A stretch of DNA of 64,000 nt from Paulinella micropora (Eukaryota; Cercozoa; Imbricatea; Euglyphida; Paulinellidae): the NCBI GenBank assembly GCA_019918135.1, contig WBZZ01002368.1:277663-341662 (forward strand). Reading direction: 5' to 3'. The position numbers and the translations under genes are program-made. The notes beneath the pieces are model-generated. The model searched no databases. It was given only the letters and a program-made list of their open reading frames with translations, and was not told where the DNA came from. Below are positions 44,250-55,328 of the stretch, piece after piece; positions within the stretch are counted from its first letter, which is position 1; each line of letters starts with the position of its first letter.

Positions 44250-44574
44250 ATGACTGACATGAAAACCAAACAGGACTACTTGAATGAAATTGAAAAATGG
44301 AACATTGACAGCGAAATAAAAAAGCCCACGATTAAATGGACTAAACCTGACATTGTTTCTTTCGATGAACAATACAAGCCGAGGGACGACAATGTGAAAG
44401 TAGTTATTCCATTGGAGGCTACACTAGCAAAAATTATAATGGAGGAACCAAGCACCATTTACGGCGACTGATTTAAAAGAGACCAGTATCACCGAAATCA
44501 AGGCAAATGTAGGTGAAGAGATAGCGAATGCTAGAAGAAGGATGTATATTAAAGAAAGAAGACCAGCAAAATGA
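44250..44574 (+). pseudogene. Conserved small virus protein (TKQDYLNEIEKW family), segment B
   Basis: From ATG 44250 the protein reads TKQDYLNEIEKWNIDSEIKK, then PTIKWTKPDIVSFDEQYKPR and a C-terminal part with VGEEIANARRRMYIKERR reached by a frame change near 44455. About 107 codons. It has a homologue at 47060-47390 with the same KPTIKWTKPDIVS core. No known family is recognised. It is conserved between two diverged copies, so it was functional in the virus. Confidence 0.6.
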
Positions 44575-44662
44575 AATCGATATTTTTCTTCAAATATGGT
44601 AAGTATAAAAAAATGAAAATCGAAGAAGTCGCTAAGATTGATAACCATACCTTTAATATTTA
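44571..44662 (+). CDS. Mini DUF3820-like ORF (segment B)
   Basis: 30 codons: FFKYGKYKKMKIEEVAKIDN. It repeats the F-x-Y-G-K-Y-K-x-M/K...I-E-E-V-A-K-I-D start of DUF3820, then stops. It starts at the ATGA overlap with the previous gene's stop. Either a truncated gene or a very small module. Confidence 0.45.
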
Positions 44663-44760
44663 ATTCAACAACCTTATTTTAATAACAAAGATGCGGTAAA
44701 AAATATCTCTAATATCACATTACCTTCCTTTCATTTTTTATTATTTTTTTTCTTTCTGTA

Positions 44761-45987
44761 TCACTGATCTTCAATAAAATTAGCGATAACATTAACATTT
44801 GAACCATTATTGGCAGTTCCAACGGATTTCTGTGTAAAAGTCAATACATCACTAGGAGTCAAATATATATCATAATTTCTCAGATTTATTTGTTGAGTTG
44901 ATTGAGAATTTACGTAAAGTTTAAAAATTGTTGTTCCGCTTGCAATAGCACTCGCCTTTGCGTCAGTATCTACAATTGAATACTTAGAATCAACATCTGC
45001 AAAACCTGCGCCAGTTAGTGTCCCATTCAATACCATACTCACTACACAGGACTTACTATCTTCATTTGTAATATTTATCAAAGTTGGATAAACATTTGAA
45101 TAATTTGTTAAATTAGCACCGCCCGCATCAAATACCGCTTTGCTTCTTATACTAATAATAGGACTTTCAGTGGTGTTTGCTGCTTTAATTCCTTCCACTT
45201 CGTTTGTTATAGTTGTGTTTATCGTATTCGTTCCCTCAATGAATAAACTGGCACTCGCTGTTTTAAGAGTTTGTATTCCAGTCGCTGCATCATTTCCCAT
45301 TACTGCTGTAAAAGGTAATGTTGTATTTCGCAGGCTTACCCCAGTATTAGCATTCGAACTAATTGAAATAATCCTGTTATGGGATTTTCAATATAAAACT
45401 TAATAGCACCAAACCCAAGATACTGAAATTGAATTTGAAATAATTTCCTTTGCTCCAGTCTAAGTCTGGCATAGCCGAAGTTCCATCGCACGGGTCGTCC
45501 CAGTCTTCTTGGTCAATAGAAACTGCGGCACCTCCTTTACAATGTGCAATACTTATTCCTGCCATATTTTTGTAGAAATAAAATCCATCAACGAGTTCAT
45601 TTCCTATTCCAATATATGAATAGTAATCTTTTGTATCATCCGTTGTCCATATTGCAGTAAAGCGGGCGAGGACACCTGTTCCAGTTCTATATTTTATTCT
45701 CCTTTTACTTACCAGTCTAGCATCTGCCGTAGCATCAGCAGTTGTTTCAATTCAGCCATATTATTCAAAAATGACACAGACGATTTTGTTTCTGTTTTTG
45801 TCCATATCCTAGTATTAATGGTATATGGAAAGATTTCTTGTAATACTGGTGTTAATTGACCTACTACTGCTTCGCCAAAAGCGGTTTTTGAATTATTTGT
45901 TTCAATATTACCATCATATCCGACCCTGACGTTTATAAATTCTCCGTCCGGATTTTCTGCGATTAAGTTTCTCTGGTGAGTTTTCAT
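44761..45987 (-). pseudogene. Spike/fibre-like virion protein (segment B)
   Basis: 1,227 nt from ATG 45987, same length and motif order as the segment A gene: SKTAFGEAVVGQLTPVLQEI, TINTRIWT; then (other frame) MAGISIAHCKGG; then FQIQFQYLGFGAIKFYIENP around 45380-45460; then the C-terminal β domain with INITNEDSKSCVVSMVLNGT and NVIANFIEDQ. Two or three frame changes. Probably a surface protein. It is convergent with the polymerase-side genes. Confidence 0.65.
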
Positions 45988-46082
45988 TGTTTGTATATAA
46001 ACAAAATAATATTTTTATTTTTATTTTTAATTTCTTTTTTTCAATAATTTTTTAACTCATCAAAATTTCAATTCCCTTAACA

Positions 46083-46415
46083 ACGATAGTCCTCTGAAGA
46101 ATAGCGTAAGTATAATAATTCAATTGGACTGCTCCCTCCGCACTCCATTCATACCGCCGTTCTGTGTCCAAGGACAGACCTGCCACTTCACAACCCTCTT
46201 CTTCTCTCTTGTCATAAAGCGGGCGGTTGTGATCCCAGAAATCAACGTGGAACCAGTTATATTTTACACATTAAAGTTCAAAATAGCAGAGCCCTTAATT
46301 TTTTCCTTCAAAAGCATATAGTCTTCATCGCGGGCGCAAGCGATATCAGACTGCTGAATTCTATTACTATCCAAAGTAGTGTAATAAGAAGTAATCTATG
46401 GAAAGCAAAAAAAAA
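46083..46415 (-). pseudogene. Decayed virus-type ORF between segments B and C
   Basis: Read on the minus strand this stretch gives YTTLDSNRIQQSDIACARDE, then after a stop ITGSTLISGITTARF and VVKWQVCPWTQNGGMNG. Composition and position suggest a structural protein of the same virus type, but I cannot assign a family. Positions 45988-46082 are AT-rich with no feature. Confidence 0.35.
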
Positions 46416-46550
46416 GACGCAGCAACACTAGAATTGGGTTTAGAAGAGCTAACGCTCACAACAAAAAGGATTTTGAGCAACTGATACTACATTGCCATTT
46501 GTAGCACGAATTGTTAATAATAATGTTGGAGTTGGAATACAAAGACCAGT

Positions 46551-47027
46551 TTGTTTGTTGAAGGCACTAACACTATTAATACAAGTATTACAAATACGGC
46601 GGAAGGGAGTAAAGCAGGTAATATAACTGAAAGCCCCATTTTAAGTATCAGGAATAAAGCACTATACGATAATATCCTAACCAACAATTCAAATGTATTT
46701 CCTTCATTGATAAGTATTACAAATGAAGATAGTAAGTCTAATATCGTCAGAATGGTATTGAACGGAACACTTACAGGGGCGGGTTTTGCTGATGTTGATG
46801 CCAAAACTTCAATTGTAGACACAGACACAAAAGCAACCGCTATCGCAAACGGAACAACAATTTTTAAGATTTATGTTAATGCTGGCTCTACTCAGCAGAT
46901 TAATCTCAGAACTTACGATATCCAATTATCCCCAAATGATGTATTGACATTTACACAAAAGGCTGTGTCGGGAGGCGGGTCGGGTAATGGTATTAATGTT
47001 ATTGCTAACTTTATAGAGGATCATTGA
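46551..47027 (+). pseudogene. Spike/fibre-like protein, C-terminal part (segment C)
   Basis: 158 codons homologous to the C-terminal third of the segment B spike: VEGTNTINTSITNTAEGSKA, SLISITNEDSKSNIVRMVLN, NVIANFIEDH. The N-terminal two-thirds are missing and replaced by unrelated-looking sequence before 46500. By eye, identity to segment B is roughly 70%, so B and C are distinct virus copies and not a recent duplication. Confidence 0.7.
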
Positions 47028-47059
47028 AGCAAAAAAAGAATGTAAGTGATTTATCTTTT

Positions 47060-47390
47060 TTTTTTTTTGGTATTTTTCTTTTGCAATACGAATAACATCG
47101 CTCACATTCCTCACCATACATCCTTCTTCTGTATATTCTGTTGCATTCGCTGTAAAAGGTGTGCTTGGTTCATCAACCAACACGTTTTCTAATGTCTCAG
47201 TTGAAGGAAGAATAACTTCTACATTGTCGCCCCTCGGCTTGTATTGCAAAGAAACAATGTCAGGTTTAGTCCATTTAATTGTTGGTTTTTTGACATCGCC
47301 ATCAAGGTTCCATTTTTCAATTTCATTTAAGTAGTCCTGTTTGGTGCTCAGGTCAGTCATTGATATTTTAGAATTGCGCTCTCGTTTCAC
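47060..47390 (-). CDS. Conserved small virus protein (TKQDYLNEIEKW family), segment C
   Basis: About 110 codons: TKQDYLNEIEKWNLDGDVKK, PTIKWTKPDIVSLQYKPRGD, then a C-terminal NVSDVIRIAKEKYQKKKK. I prefer ATG 47360 as start because it aligns with segment B. The open frame runs on to 46926 under the convergent spike gene, but the alignable protein ends near 47060. Confidence 0.6.
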
Positions 47391-47493
47391 TCCCGCTTAT
47401 TCTAAAACATCGGAAAAAAATTTGTAAAAAATTAATGGAGACGATGTTTGTAAAACACACGGGAGCGGTAGCGGGAGTGTGGATTTACGAATA

Positions 47494-47811
47494 TCAGAGA
47501 TATTTTTTTACTTCACTTTTAATGTCTGTAAATTTCTCAAACCACGGCTGACGGATAACCCATTCCAAATATGGCTTATCAATAACCGCTACATCTTGAA
47601 TTTTCTTCCCGCGATATTTACTAAATGGAAAAGTATCCCCTGTCGGATGACCGACCTTGTCGGCATCCGACTGTTTTGATGAATTACTATTCTCAATTTC
47701 CTTTATTTGGTCTTGAATTACCTTTTGAATATCTTTCAATGTGAAGGTTTCATTTTTTGTTTCAATTGAAAGTTTTTCAAACTTCTCGCATAGTCTGGTG
47801 AGGGTGGTCAT
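47494..47811 (-). CDS. DUF3820-like protein (segment C)
   Basis: 105 codons, intact. TTLTRLCEKFEKLSIETKNE, then FPFSKYRGKKIQDVAVIDKP, YLEWVIRQPWFEKFTDIKSE. It aligns along its length with the segment B gene apart from a ~10-residue insertion before the core. The first Gly of the FGKYRG motif is Ser here. Confidence 0.75.
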   Translation of the reverse strand: MTTLTRLCEKFEKLSIETKNETFTLKDIQKVIQDQIKEIENSNSSKQSDADKVGHPTGDTFPFSKYRGKKIQDVAVIDKPYLEWVIRQPWFEKFTDIKSEVKKYL

Positions 47812-47875
47812 TGGTCTATATAGACTGGTAAAAAGATTTTATTGAAAAAAATTAATTACCTTTTTAGTTTTGCCT

Positions 47876-49069
47876 TTAAAATCCGTAAGGCAGTGTAGAG
47901 ATATGGTTCTCTTTAATCGGCTGTATTACTCTTTTTGTGTAAGTAAATGAGAATATCTTTTTCAAATGTTCGGAGGTAATCGTTTTGTCTTTTTTGCTCC
48001 TCGTAATTTTGGTGTGGTTGTGTATTGCTACATTTCGATTCTCAGCCACATTCTTTGCTATGTGCTTTTCTCCTTCTGTCTCCAATAATGCTTCTAATTC
48101 CTCATATGCTTCTTTTGATAGTTCTTCGTCCTTTATTCCAAGACCATTACTTATCACACTAAACATATTTACCAAGTTCAGTTTCCTGCAAGTGTCGTAG
48201 TTCATAGAAAAGCCTTTCAGTTTCATTTTTGTTGTGCCGTCGTTTAGTATGTAGCCTTAGGACTTAGGCCCCGAGCCCACAAATGTAGTTATCTTTCTGC
48301 TTACTTTTGTCTTTTTGTCTATTAGTTCGTCTGTCCATTGTCCTAATAAGTCACCAGTCGGTATTGTTGTCTACCCTTGTTTTTCATCCACTGAATATAT
48401 TATGCTGTCTGTGTCGTGATATAATACCCTGTCTCCCAATCTATCCATCATATCATACAATCTCATTTGTGCGTGTGCTGTTGTGAATAAAGCCACACAT
48501 ATGTTTGTGTTGTAAGGGTCTGACACTTTTTCGGGGTGTAGATTGTAGGATAGTTCAAGGCATTCTTTATTTATCATATTGATTGAGATTTCGTTTATGT
48601 CTTTGTCATTTAGTATTTTGTATAATTCTGCCTCACTCCTGACGATTGTCGTCTATGTCTTGTTGCTTTGTTGTCCAAACTTTCCCCACAGAGAATTCAG
48701 ACATAACTTTGCGACTGCCCTCCTTCCTTCATTCTTTTCTATTTTGCTTTTGTCCAACTTAATACCCATCTTTTCCTCATAGTCCTTTACGTAATTGTCT
48801 TTTTGTTCCTCCGTTTCTAGATTTGACGGGTAGCCACTTGCCTCTTGCTTTACTTGTAAAAAGGTTTTTACGTAGTCTTTGAATAGGGTTGTTGTTTGTT
48901 GTTCCCAGTGCCACACCTCATAAACTTTAATGATATTATAACCTTTTTCCATTGCTTTATAAATGAGCGGTGTTGCCCAAGTGCCTGTGAGTGCCCTCTC
49001 TGTGTCGTCGTGCTGACATTTGTCCTGTAAGTTTTCCTTTCCACACTTCGCCCCTGCTACTCCCGACAT
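47876..49069 (-). pseudogene. Protein-primed DNA polymerase B, palm to C-terminus (segment C)
   Basis: About 398 codons, all in one frame but cut by three in-frame stops: TAG at 48653-48655, TAG at 48371-48373 and TAA near 48260. Motif B is RRAVAKLCLNSLWGKFGQQ (K...NSxYG type), motif C is LYHDTDSIIY (YxDTDS), and then come TGDLLGQWTDEL and KMKLKGFSMNYDT. The 5' end is lost at about 49070, with the exonuclease and terminal-protein-priming domains absent. This enzyme replicates linear viral DNA from a protein primer in Polintons and relatives. The lack of frameshifts over ~1.2 kb suggests fairly recent death. Confidence 0.88.
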
Positions 49070-49074
49070 GTCAA

Positions 49075-50030
49075 CTCACCAAGTGTCAAGGTTAAAGTTT
49101 CGAGATCAGGGTCCTTCCCTTATGATATACAAAACCCCCCTTACCACCTGTAGTTTCCCTTTACAGATACGACTGCAAGCACTATCCCACACAACCAGTA
49201 CTGGGTACTGATTGTCGAGAAGCCACTTGACACTCTCCCCAAGACACAGTCAACAACAGTGACTGAGCTTGTCCCCCTTGAGTGCGTCGTTCCAATTCCA
49301 AAAAAAAATTCTTTTTCGAGTTCGATAAAGGCAAAGGGACTCCAAATGTAATAAGACCGGAGGTCTTAACCCTTACGAGCTCAAAGAGAATAATTGGAAT
49401 TTAATAATAAAATTGAACACAAATGGTTCAAGGCTTACTTCCACTTCAAGAGTAGAAAGGAAAGCCAGATTTGAACCCCAACAACAAGCCAAAGGGAAAA
49501 ACCGCTGTCAACGGAGTGTCCCTTTGACACGGGTCATCTGACACGATGCGTTACGTCCGTAACCTGCACAAATGCCAAAACAACAACCCATAAGTTAATT
49601 TCCCTTATTTAGCCATAAATTCCCAGTCACGGGAAAAACGGCCAAATTTCACGGAATTTCCATAAAAATAATCCATAACTTTAAATGGTTACTACAATCG
49701 CAATAAAAGGATCGGGTTAACGCTATTAATGTGGGAGGTTATTCAATATGGATGCTACAACAATGTGTAATCTGCATCCTAGAAACCTTCACCACTCCGG
49801 TGTACGGTTAAGTGTAAAATATAGGTTTTCAAGGCTCTATGGGATTTAAGCTTCCAAGCTTGTCCTCATATTCCTTAATCGTAATACAACATTAAAACCG
49901 GAAGTATTATTCTAAACCGGAAATGTAATAAGAATTCATCTTAAAAAATTTAATAACAAGGAATCACTTCCCAGAGTGAATTCCCGTAAAAACCAATAGC
50001 GTAAAAACGATGTAGTATACAGTGGGTGTT
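49075..50030. other. Gene-free interval right of segment C
   Basis: No credible coding region. It contains short repeated phrases (aaaccggaa, gtaataaga) and a C run at 50045-50056. Possibly decayed retroelement sequence. Confidence 0.4.
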
Positions 50031-50142
50031 ACAGACAGTTCCGCCCCCCCCCCCCCAAACGGGCTCTTGCGGGTTGATCTAAGGGTTTGTTGTCACTTTA
50101 CTCCTTTGGAGGCTCACTATCCTCCTCGCCCTCTGCTCTGCT

Positions 50143-51060
50143 TCACGAGCAATAATGCTTTCCCCACTTTCTATGTTTCCCTCCATTGCTTCTTCTGCAC
50201 CCATACTCTTCTTCTTCTGAGCTGTCTTCCACTTCAGACTTGTCGTCTTCTTCCTCCTCACCCTCCTCTCCTACTTCTCCCCTCATAAGAGTGACTCCTT
50301 TGGCTCCTTTCTTTTTAAACTTGCCACTCTTGTCTCTTTGCTTCCCCTTTGTGGAGTTAGAGTGAGCCGACTTTGGATTAGTTCGTTTGGGGCCTGACTT
50401 TGTTTGGGGCAAAAACGCTTTGTGTGTCCAGTCTGGTAGCAGTTATAGCATGTCGCTGTTAGCCACCACTCCTGCTCTGAACTATTACTACCATTCTTGT
50501 TGCCCTTGCCCTTCCCGTTCTTAGTCTATTTCTTGTTTTTCTCTCTCTTTTCTCCCTTCTCTCCTCCCTCTCCCTCTCCAAACAGTAGATTCGCTCCCTT
50601 ACCCTCTCTCTTCCTCTCTTTCTCCCTCCTACGTTCCTTTCTCAGTCTCTTCTGCTTCGCTTCCCACAACACGGAAATTTCTCTTGCCGACTCTACCATA
50701 TCATCATGTGTTGGCCTGCTCGCTGCTGCTAATCTATAATGATCGTTGAGGTATGCGGGCCCATAGGCCCCATGCTCTCAGCTGCTAGCTTCTCTAACAA
50801 CCCATTTACTGCTTCCTCTGGCTCAAATGGCTTCCCTCTCAGAGCTTCTAGCCAGTTCTTCTGCAGTAGATGTTGTGTTAGCCTATGATACTCATCCATA
50901 TCCTCTGTCGGTCTCGGTCTCATCTCTTTAAATGCTTTCTCCTCTATGTATCTCGCCGCACCACTTAGATTACCGTATTTTGCTTTGACAATGCCGACTT
51001 TCTCAAACGGGCAATGAACGTTTTTACTGCGAAGAAATTGAACCACCTTAGATTCCGAGT
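50143..51060 (-). pseudogene. Retroelement gag, C-terminal part (split gene)
   Basis: On the minus strand: VVQFLRSKNVHCPFEKVG, YGNLSGAARYIEEKAFKEMR, EDMDEYHRLTQHLLQKNW (capsid-like helices), a frame change, a zinc knuckle CYNCYQTGHTKRFC at about 50410-50455, and a Lys/Glu-rich tail to 50143. The N-terminal half lies 8.3 kb away at 59353-59931 on the same strand. The DNA transposon sits in between. Confidence 0.65.
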
Positions 51061-51063
51061 CTA

Positions 51064-52103
51064 GACAGGATAAACAACAAGTTTCTACACAAGTTTGGAT
51101 TTTTTATGAATATTAAAAAACACTTGTTTTATTGAAAAAATCAAAGATTATGATGTGTTGAAACATAATCAATAGATTTTGTTGAAATTTTTTTGAATTT
51201 TTGAATTTTCTAGCCGTTAAACGGTCGGTCACAGATTTCTATCTCCCGTTTATCTCCCCCACTCTCCTGACTAGTTTTTGCTTGGTTTTTCACACCAAAT
51301 CATACACATATTCTTTATTTTTGTACATTATAATGATTTTTTTTCGATTTTATCTAAAAATTCAAAATTTAAATGTTGGGTAACGGTTAACTGTTTTTTT
51401 CAAGTATATTATTACTGTCACGAGTAGAAGGATGAAAAGACAGATATACTTTGATTTTATTGAAAAGATAAAATATTAGGGTAGATTTTGATTATTTCAA
51501 TCACTTTTGTTGAAATTTTTTTGAATTTTCAAGTTTTCTAGCTGTTAAACGGTCGGTCACAGATTTCTATCTCCCGTTTATCTCCCCCACTCTCCTGACC
51601 AGTTCTTGCTTGGTTTTTCACACCAAATCATACATATATTCTTTATTTTTGTACATTATAATGATTTTTCGATTTTATTTAAACAATTCAAAATTTGAAT
51701 GTTGGGTAACGGTTAACTGTTTTTTCAAGTCTATTATTACTGTCACGAGTCGAAGGGTGGAAAGACTTGAAGCAGACAGATATACTTTGATTTTATTGAA
51801 AAGATAAAAGATTATGGTAGATTTTGATTATTTCCAATCACTTTTGTTGAAATTTTTTTGAATGTTCAAGTTTTGTAACAGTTAAAAAATTAGTTAACTA
51901 GTTTAGTCTACAGTCTATCTCCCACACTTTCCCGACTCGTTATCGCTTGTTTTTTTCCATAAAATCATATTTATATATATTAAATTGATAAATTATAATG
52001 ATTTTATTATATTTTATTTAAAAATTCAAAATTTGAATATTTAGTAACTTAACTATTGTTTACGGAAGGAGTATTTTTGCCACTTTCAAGTTGCAAGTGT
52101 AAC
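51064..52103 (+). repeat. Left terminal inverted repeat with tandem subrepeats
   Basis: Contains tandem units starting at 51181, 51509 and 51846 (each starts gttgaaatttttttgaa; ~328, 337 and ~290 bases), with a weaker fourth at ~52130-52235 just inside. Units share ctatctcccgtttatctccc and gggtaacggttaactgtttt. The region is AT-rich and non-coding. Confidence 0.88.
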
Positions 52104-52277
52104 ACAAATACTTGCAGTTTTTTATTCAAGTAATTTTTTTTTAACTTTTATAAGTTAGTATAGTGATTTTATGTTCAAAAAATTCAAAATTTAAATGTTA
52201 GGTAACGGTTACTTGTTTTTATATTATTATTATTAATAAAACAGTGATTGTGTAAAAAATTACTTACTTTATTAATT

Positions 52278-54023
52278 CTATCTACGACGACGCTGTCTCT
52301 CTTGTCTGCGCCTTTGATTGTGAGGAGGCGAATCAGGAACAAGCCTTGCCCGCACTGCTGGACGTGGCCCTAGCTCAGGTGGCCACCACAACCTTCCATT
52401 TCCCTTGTTCTCCTTGAAGCGAAACTGTACTGCAGGTTTATTTCGGAAAGTCCTAAGGAGAAGCTTTCCTGCAACCTGCGTTGCTTCAAAGTAGTGATAT
52501 TGATAAAGCTTATCAATACCAACCACGTTGTGCTTCAAGTTGGGATTTCTATCAACTACCCCCTGAAAAAACATAGGATCAGAGTTAGAAAAATGGGTTT
52601 TGATAAGCCACGCAAGGTCTCTGGAAGTTGTCCAGATCCAGTTATCACGGAAAGCCATATATGATACCATCTGCGCTATCTTACCTGCATGAGAATCACA
52701 AAGCCCCTTTCCATGATACGAGGCCCAAAAATTCCACTCAGCCGAAGTCAGCCATTTATGCTTGATCAGGATAAGACTGAACTCTGCTAAGGAAATCTTT
52801 GTTTATAATGTTTCCTACCTCCATCCGACCAAAGTCGCAACTTAGTCAACCGGCCCCCGTACAACTTCCTCACCTTCCTTTCCAAAACGTCAGAAAGAGA
52901 CTGTCTAAAAAAGAAGTAGTCATTATTTCCTTCTTTCTCATCTTTGTGCGGGAGTATGTCAACAAAAAGTCTTCTGATTCCTCCCAACCCATCACCCATC
53001 ATTAATACCGAGATATTATCATTAACATCTTCAGTCTTTCCCCCCCCCATTCTGGAAAAATCCATTACAACAACGACGAGGGAAAGATCATTCCTAGCTG
53101 CTTCTATGTCTTCATCAAAGAAATGAGAATTTTCTTTGGCCAGAAATGATGTTTAGCTTTTTTCAAGTCATCTAATAACTGATTTTTCTCACTCTCAGCT
53201 TCCTCTGAAAGCGCTCTGTTTTGGCGATGAAGCTCTTGCTCTTTCTTTTGTAATTCCGCCAAGTGTTTAATCTTGTTACAGTGGTCACCACAAATGGGAC
53301 ACTTGTTCCACAGTTTTGTGTCACGATGCTCGATCCACAACTGTTTGTGGAAACGTGTCCATTCGGAACGAGGAGGTGGCATAACCATCTGCTTCAGCTG
53401 TGACGCAGGGAAGAGAAGGAACTGACAATCTGTTTGCTCCAAAAAGTCCGAAGCTCGGGAAAAGTAGACCCGCTTTGGGCCTGACTTCTTGCAGGCGTCC
53501 TGAGTATATTAATATTAATATTAACATTAACGTATCCCAATGGAAATGAAAGAGATTATATCAATATTATTATCAACATTAATACATCAAAACGCACACA
53601 GCTTAATGCTTGTCCGACTGGTTAAATCAGCTACAACCTTGAGGCACGACAAAGAAATCGTAACTCAAACTTGTAGCTTAAAAATTGGTGGCCGCAACTG
53701 GCCGTAGTGAAGACAAATGATGATCAAGTAATAATAATAATAATAATAATAATAATAGTGCTTCTCTGTCAATGGCTGATGCATTTCTGCACATGCGCCT
53801 CCATCGTCTCACCCGTGAGGGGAGTACGAAGAATTGACGATAAGCTCTAATGACACCCCCGCAAGGGCAGTTCCAACACTTCCAGACGGGCCGGTATGAT
53901 CAATGAAAATACTGGTCCAGACGGATCGGTATGTTCAATGAAAATACTGGTGGCACCGACGGGAATCGAACTGGCGACAGGGCTCAGATGGTAGAACTTG
54001 ACCACTGGGCTATCACGGTGTCC

Positions 54024-54086
<63 letters not shown>

Positions 54087-54134
54087 GGCTTCCTCAGACT
54101 ATAGCATCAGATCCAGATCCTGGACATGTGCCTC

Positions 54135-54199
<65 letters not shown>

Positions 54200-55285
54200 G
54201 GAAGCGGCTTAAAAACACAAGAGACAGAAAAAAAAACCTGAAGGACTCGCACTCATGCTTGCATTCAACCCCTGGACAGACGCATGATGAAGGGAGACCC
54301 CGAAGCCTATTGCGTAAATAACTCAAAAAGCAACACTGGAAATCATGCCAATCGCCGAGAAGCTTCTGGTAATCAGAAAAACTCAATATTCTTCTTTAAA
54401 CGAAAAGGCTGCTCGCTGAGGCTGGGGCTGATCTGGAACTGAACTGCCTGGGGCTTCAACTCCTTTTGGATTGGACCGCCAGCCAAGGACCTCACCCCTG
54501 AACACGTATGTGACACCCCGCGACCATTCTTCCGCTGCACGTGATAAGAAGGCGGCATGCAATTTTCACACATCCATACGTCGTCGTCCCCTGCTTCGTA
54601 CGCTCTACGCAGCTGCTCCTGTGTGCGACGCATCTTATGCTTCGGCTCATGCGTAAATCCCTCCCCCATTCTAATTGCGGTTGCCATTGCTGGCAATACA
54701 AAAGAAAAATAGCTGGCACAATAATTCTCGTACACCTTCCCGTCCGTAATATACTGCACAAACTGGTTCCCGCTCTTGATCCTTCGATCGTGGGTAGGGT
54801 GATTTTTCTCAAGGTAGGAAATTATGCCAAGGGAATCCATGCCAAGGAAAAGAGCAATAGGATCGTACTCGACAGGGGTACTCTCAAAGGACAGGCCAGC
54901 GAAAGAGCGCAGAAAAGACTCCTTCATTTTCAACCACGACGCAGATATCTCTGACAACTTAAACATGGCTTGCACTTCTCCAATAATGGAACGTACGTGG
55001 GGGGGAACAGTAGCGGGTGTGACGACGGGTATGCCTTCAATGTCCTCCAGTACCCTAACGACCAAAGCAAACCCCCACTTGGCCAGCTCAACGAACGGAT
55101 CGCCTGGGTTGCCGTAGAGACGGTTGAAGGTGCCTGGGCCCAAAGAGGCCAAGAGAGAGTCCACTGCACTCCACTTGCTATTAGGGCGAGGAGGAGGGCG
55201 CATCTCCTCTCTGTCCTCTGGAGAAAAAGCCACGTGAATGCCGTCCCTTGCATCTTCTGAGACAGCAAAGGAGAAGCATGAAGAA

Positions 55286-55328
<43 letters not shown>

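Noticed and set aside
47876-49069. Stop-codon reassignment in the virus segment (TAG read as amino acid)
   Set aside because: One of the three stops is TAA, the host-type genes use all three stops normally, and the viral genes also contain frameshifts, so ordinary decay explains them.
43250-49070. The mirrored segments B and C as terminal inverted repeats of one Polinton
   Set aside because: Polinton TIRs are near-identical and non-coding or short. Here the arms are coding genes differing by roughly a third of residues, and C lacks the spike N-terminus.
53950-54022. A functional tRNA gene
   Set aside because: A- and B-boxes are present, but the acceptor and T-stem pair poorly, and the sequence continues into a SINE body with a TTA tail.
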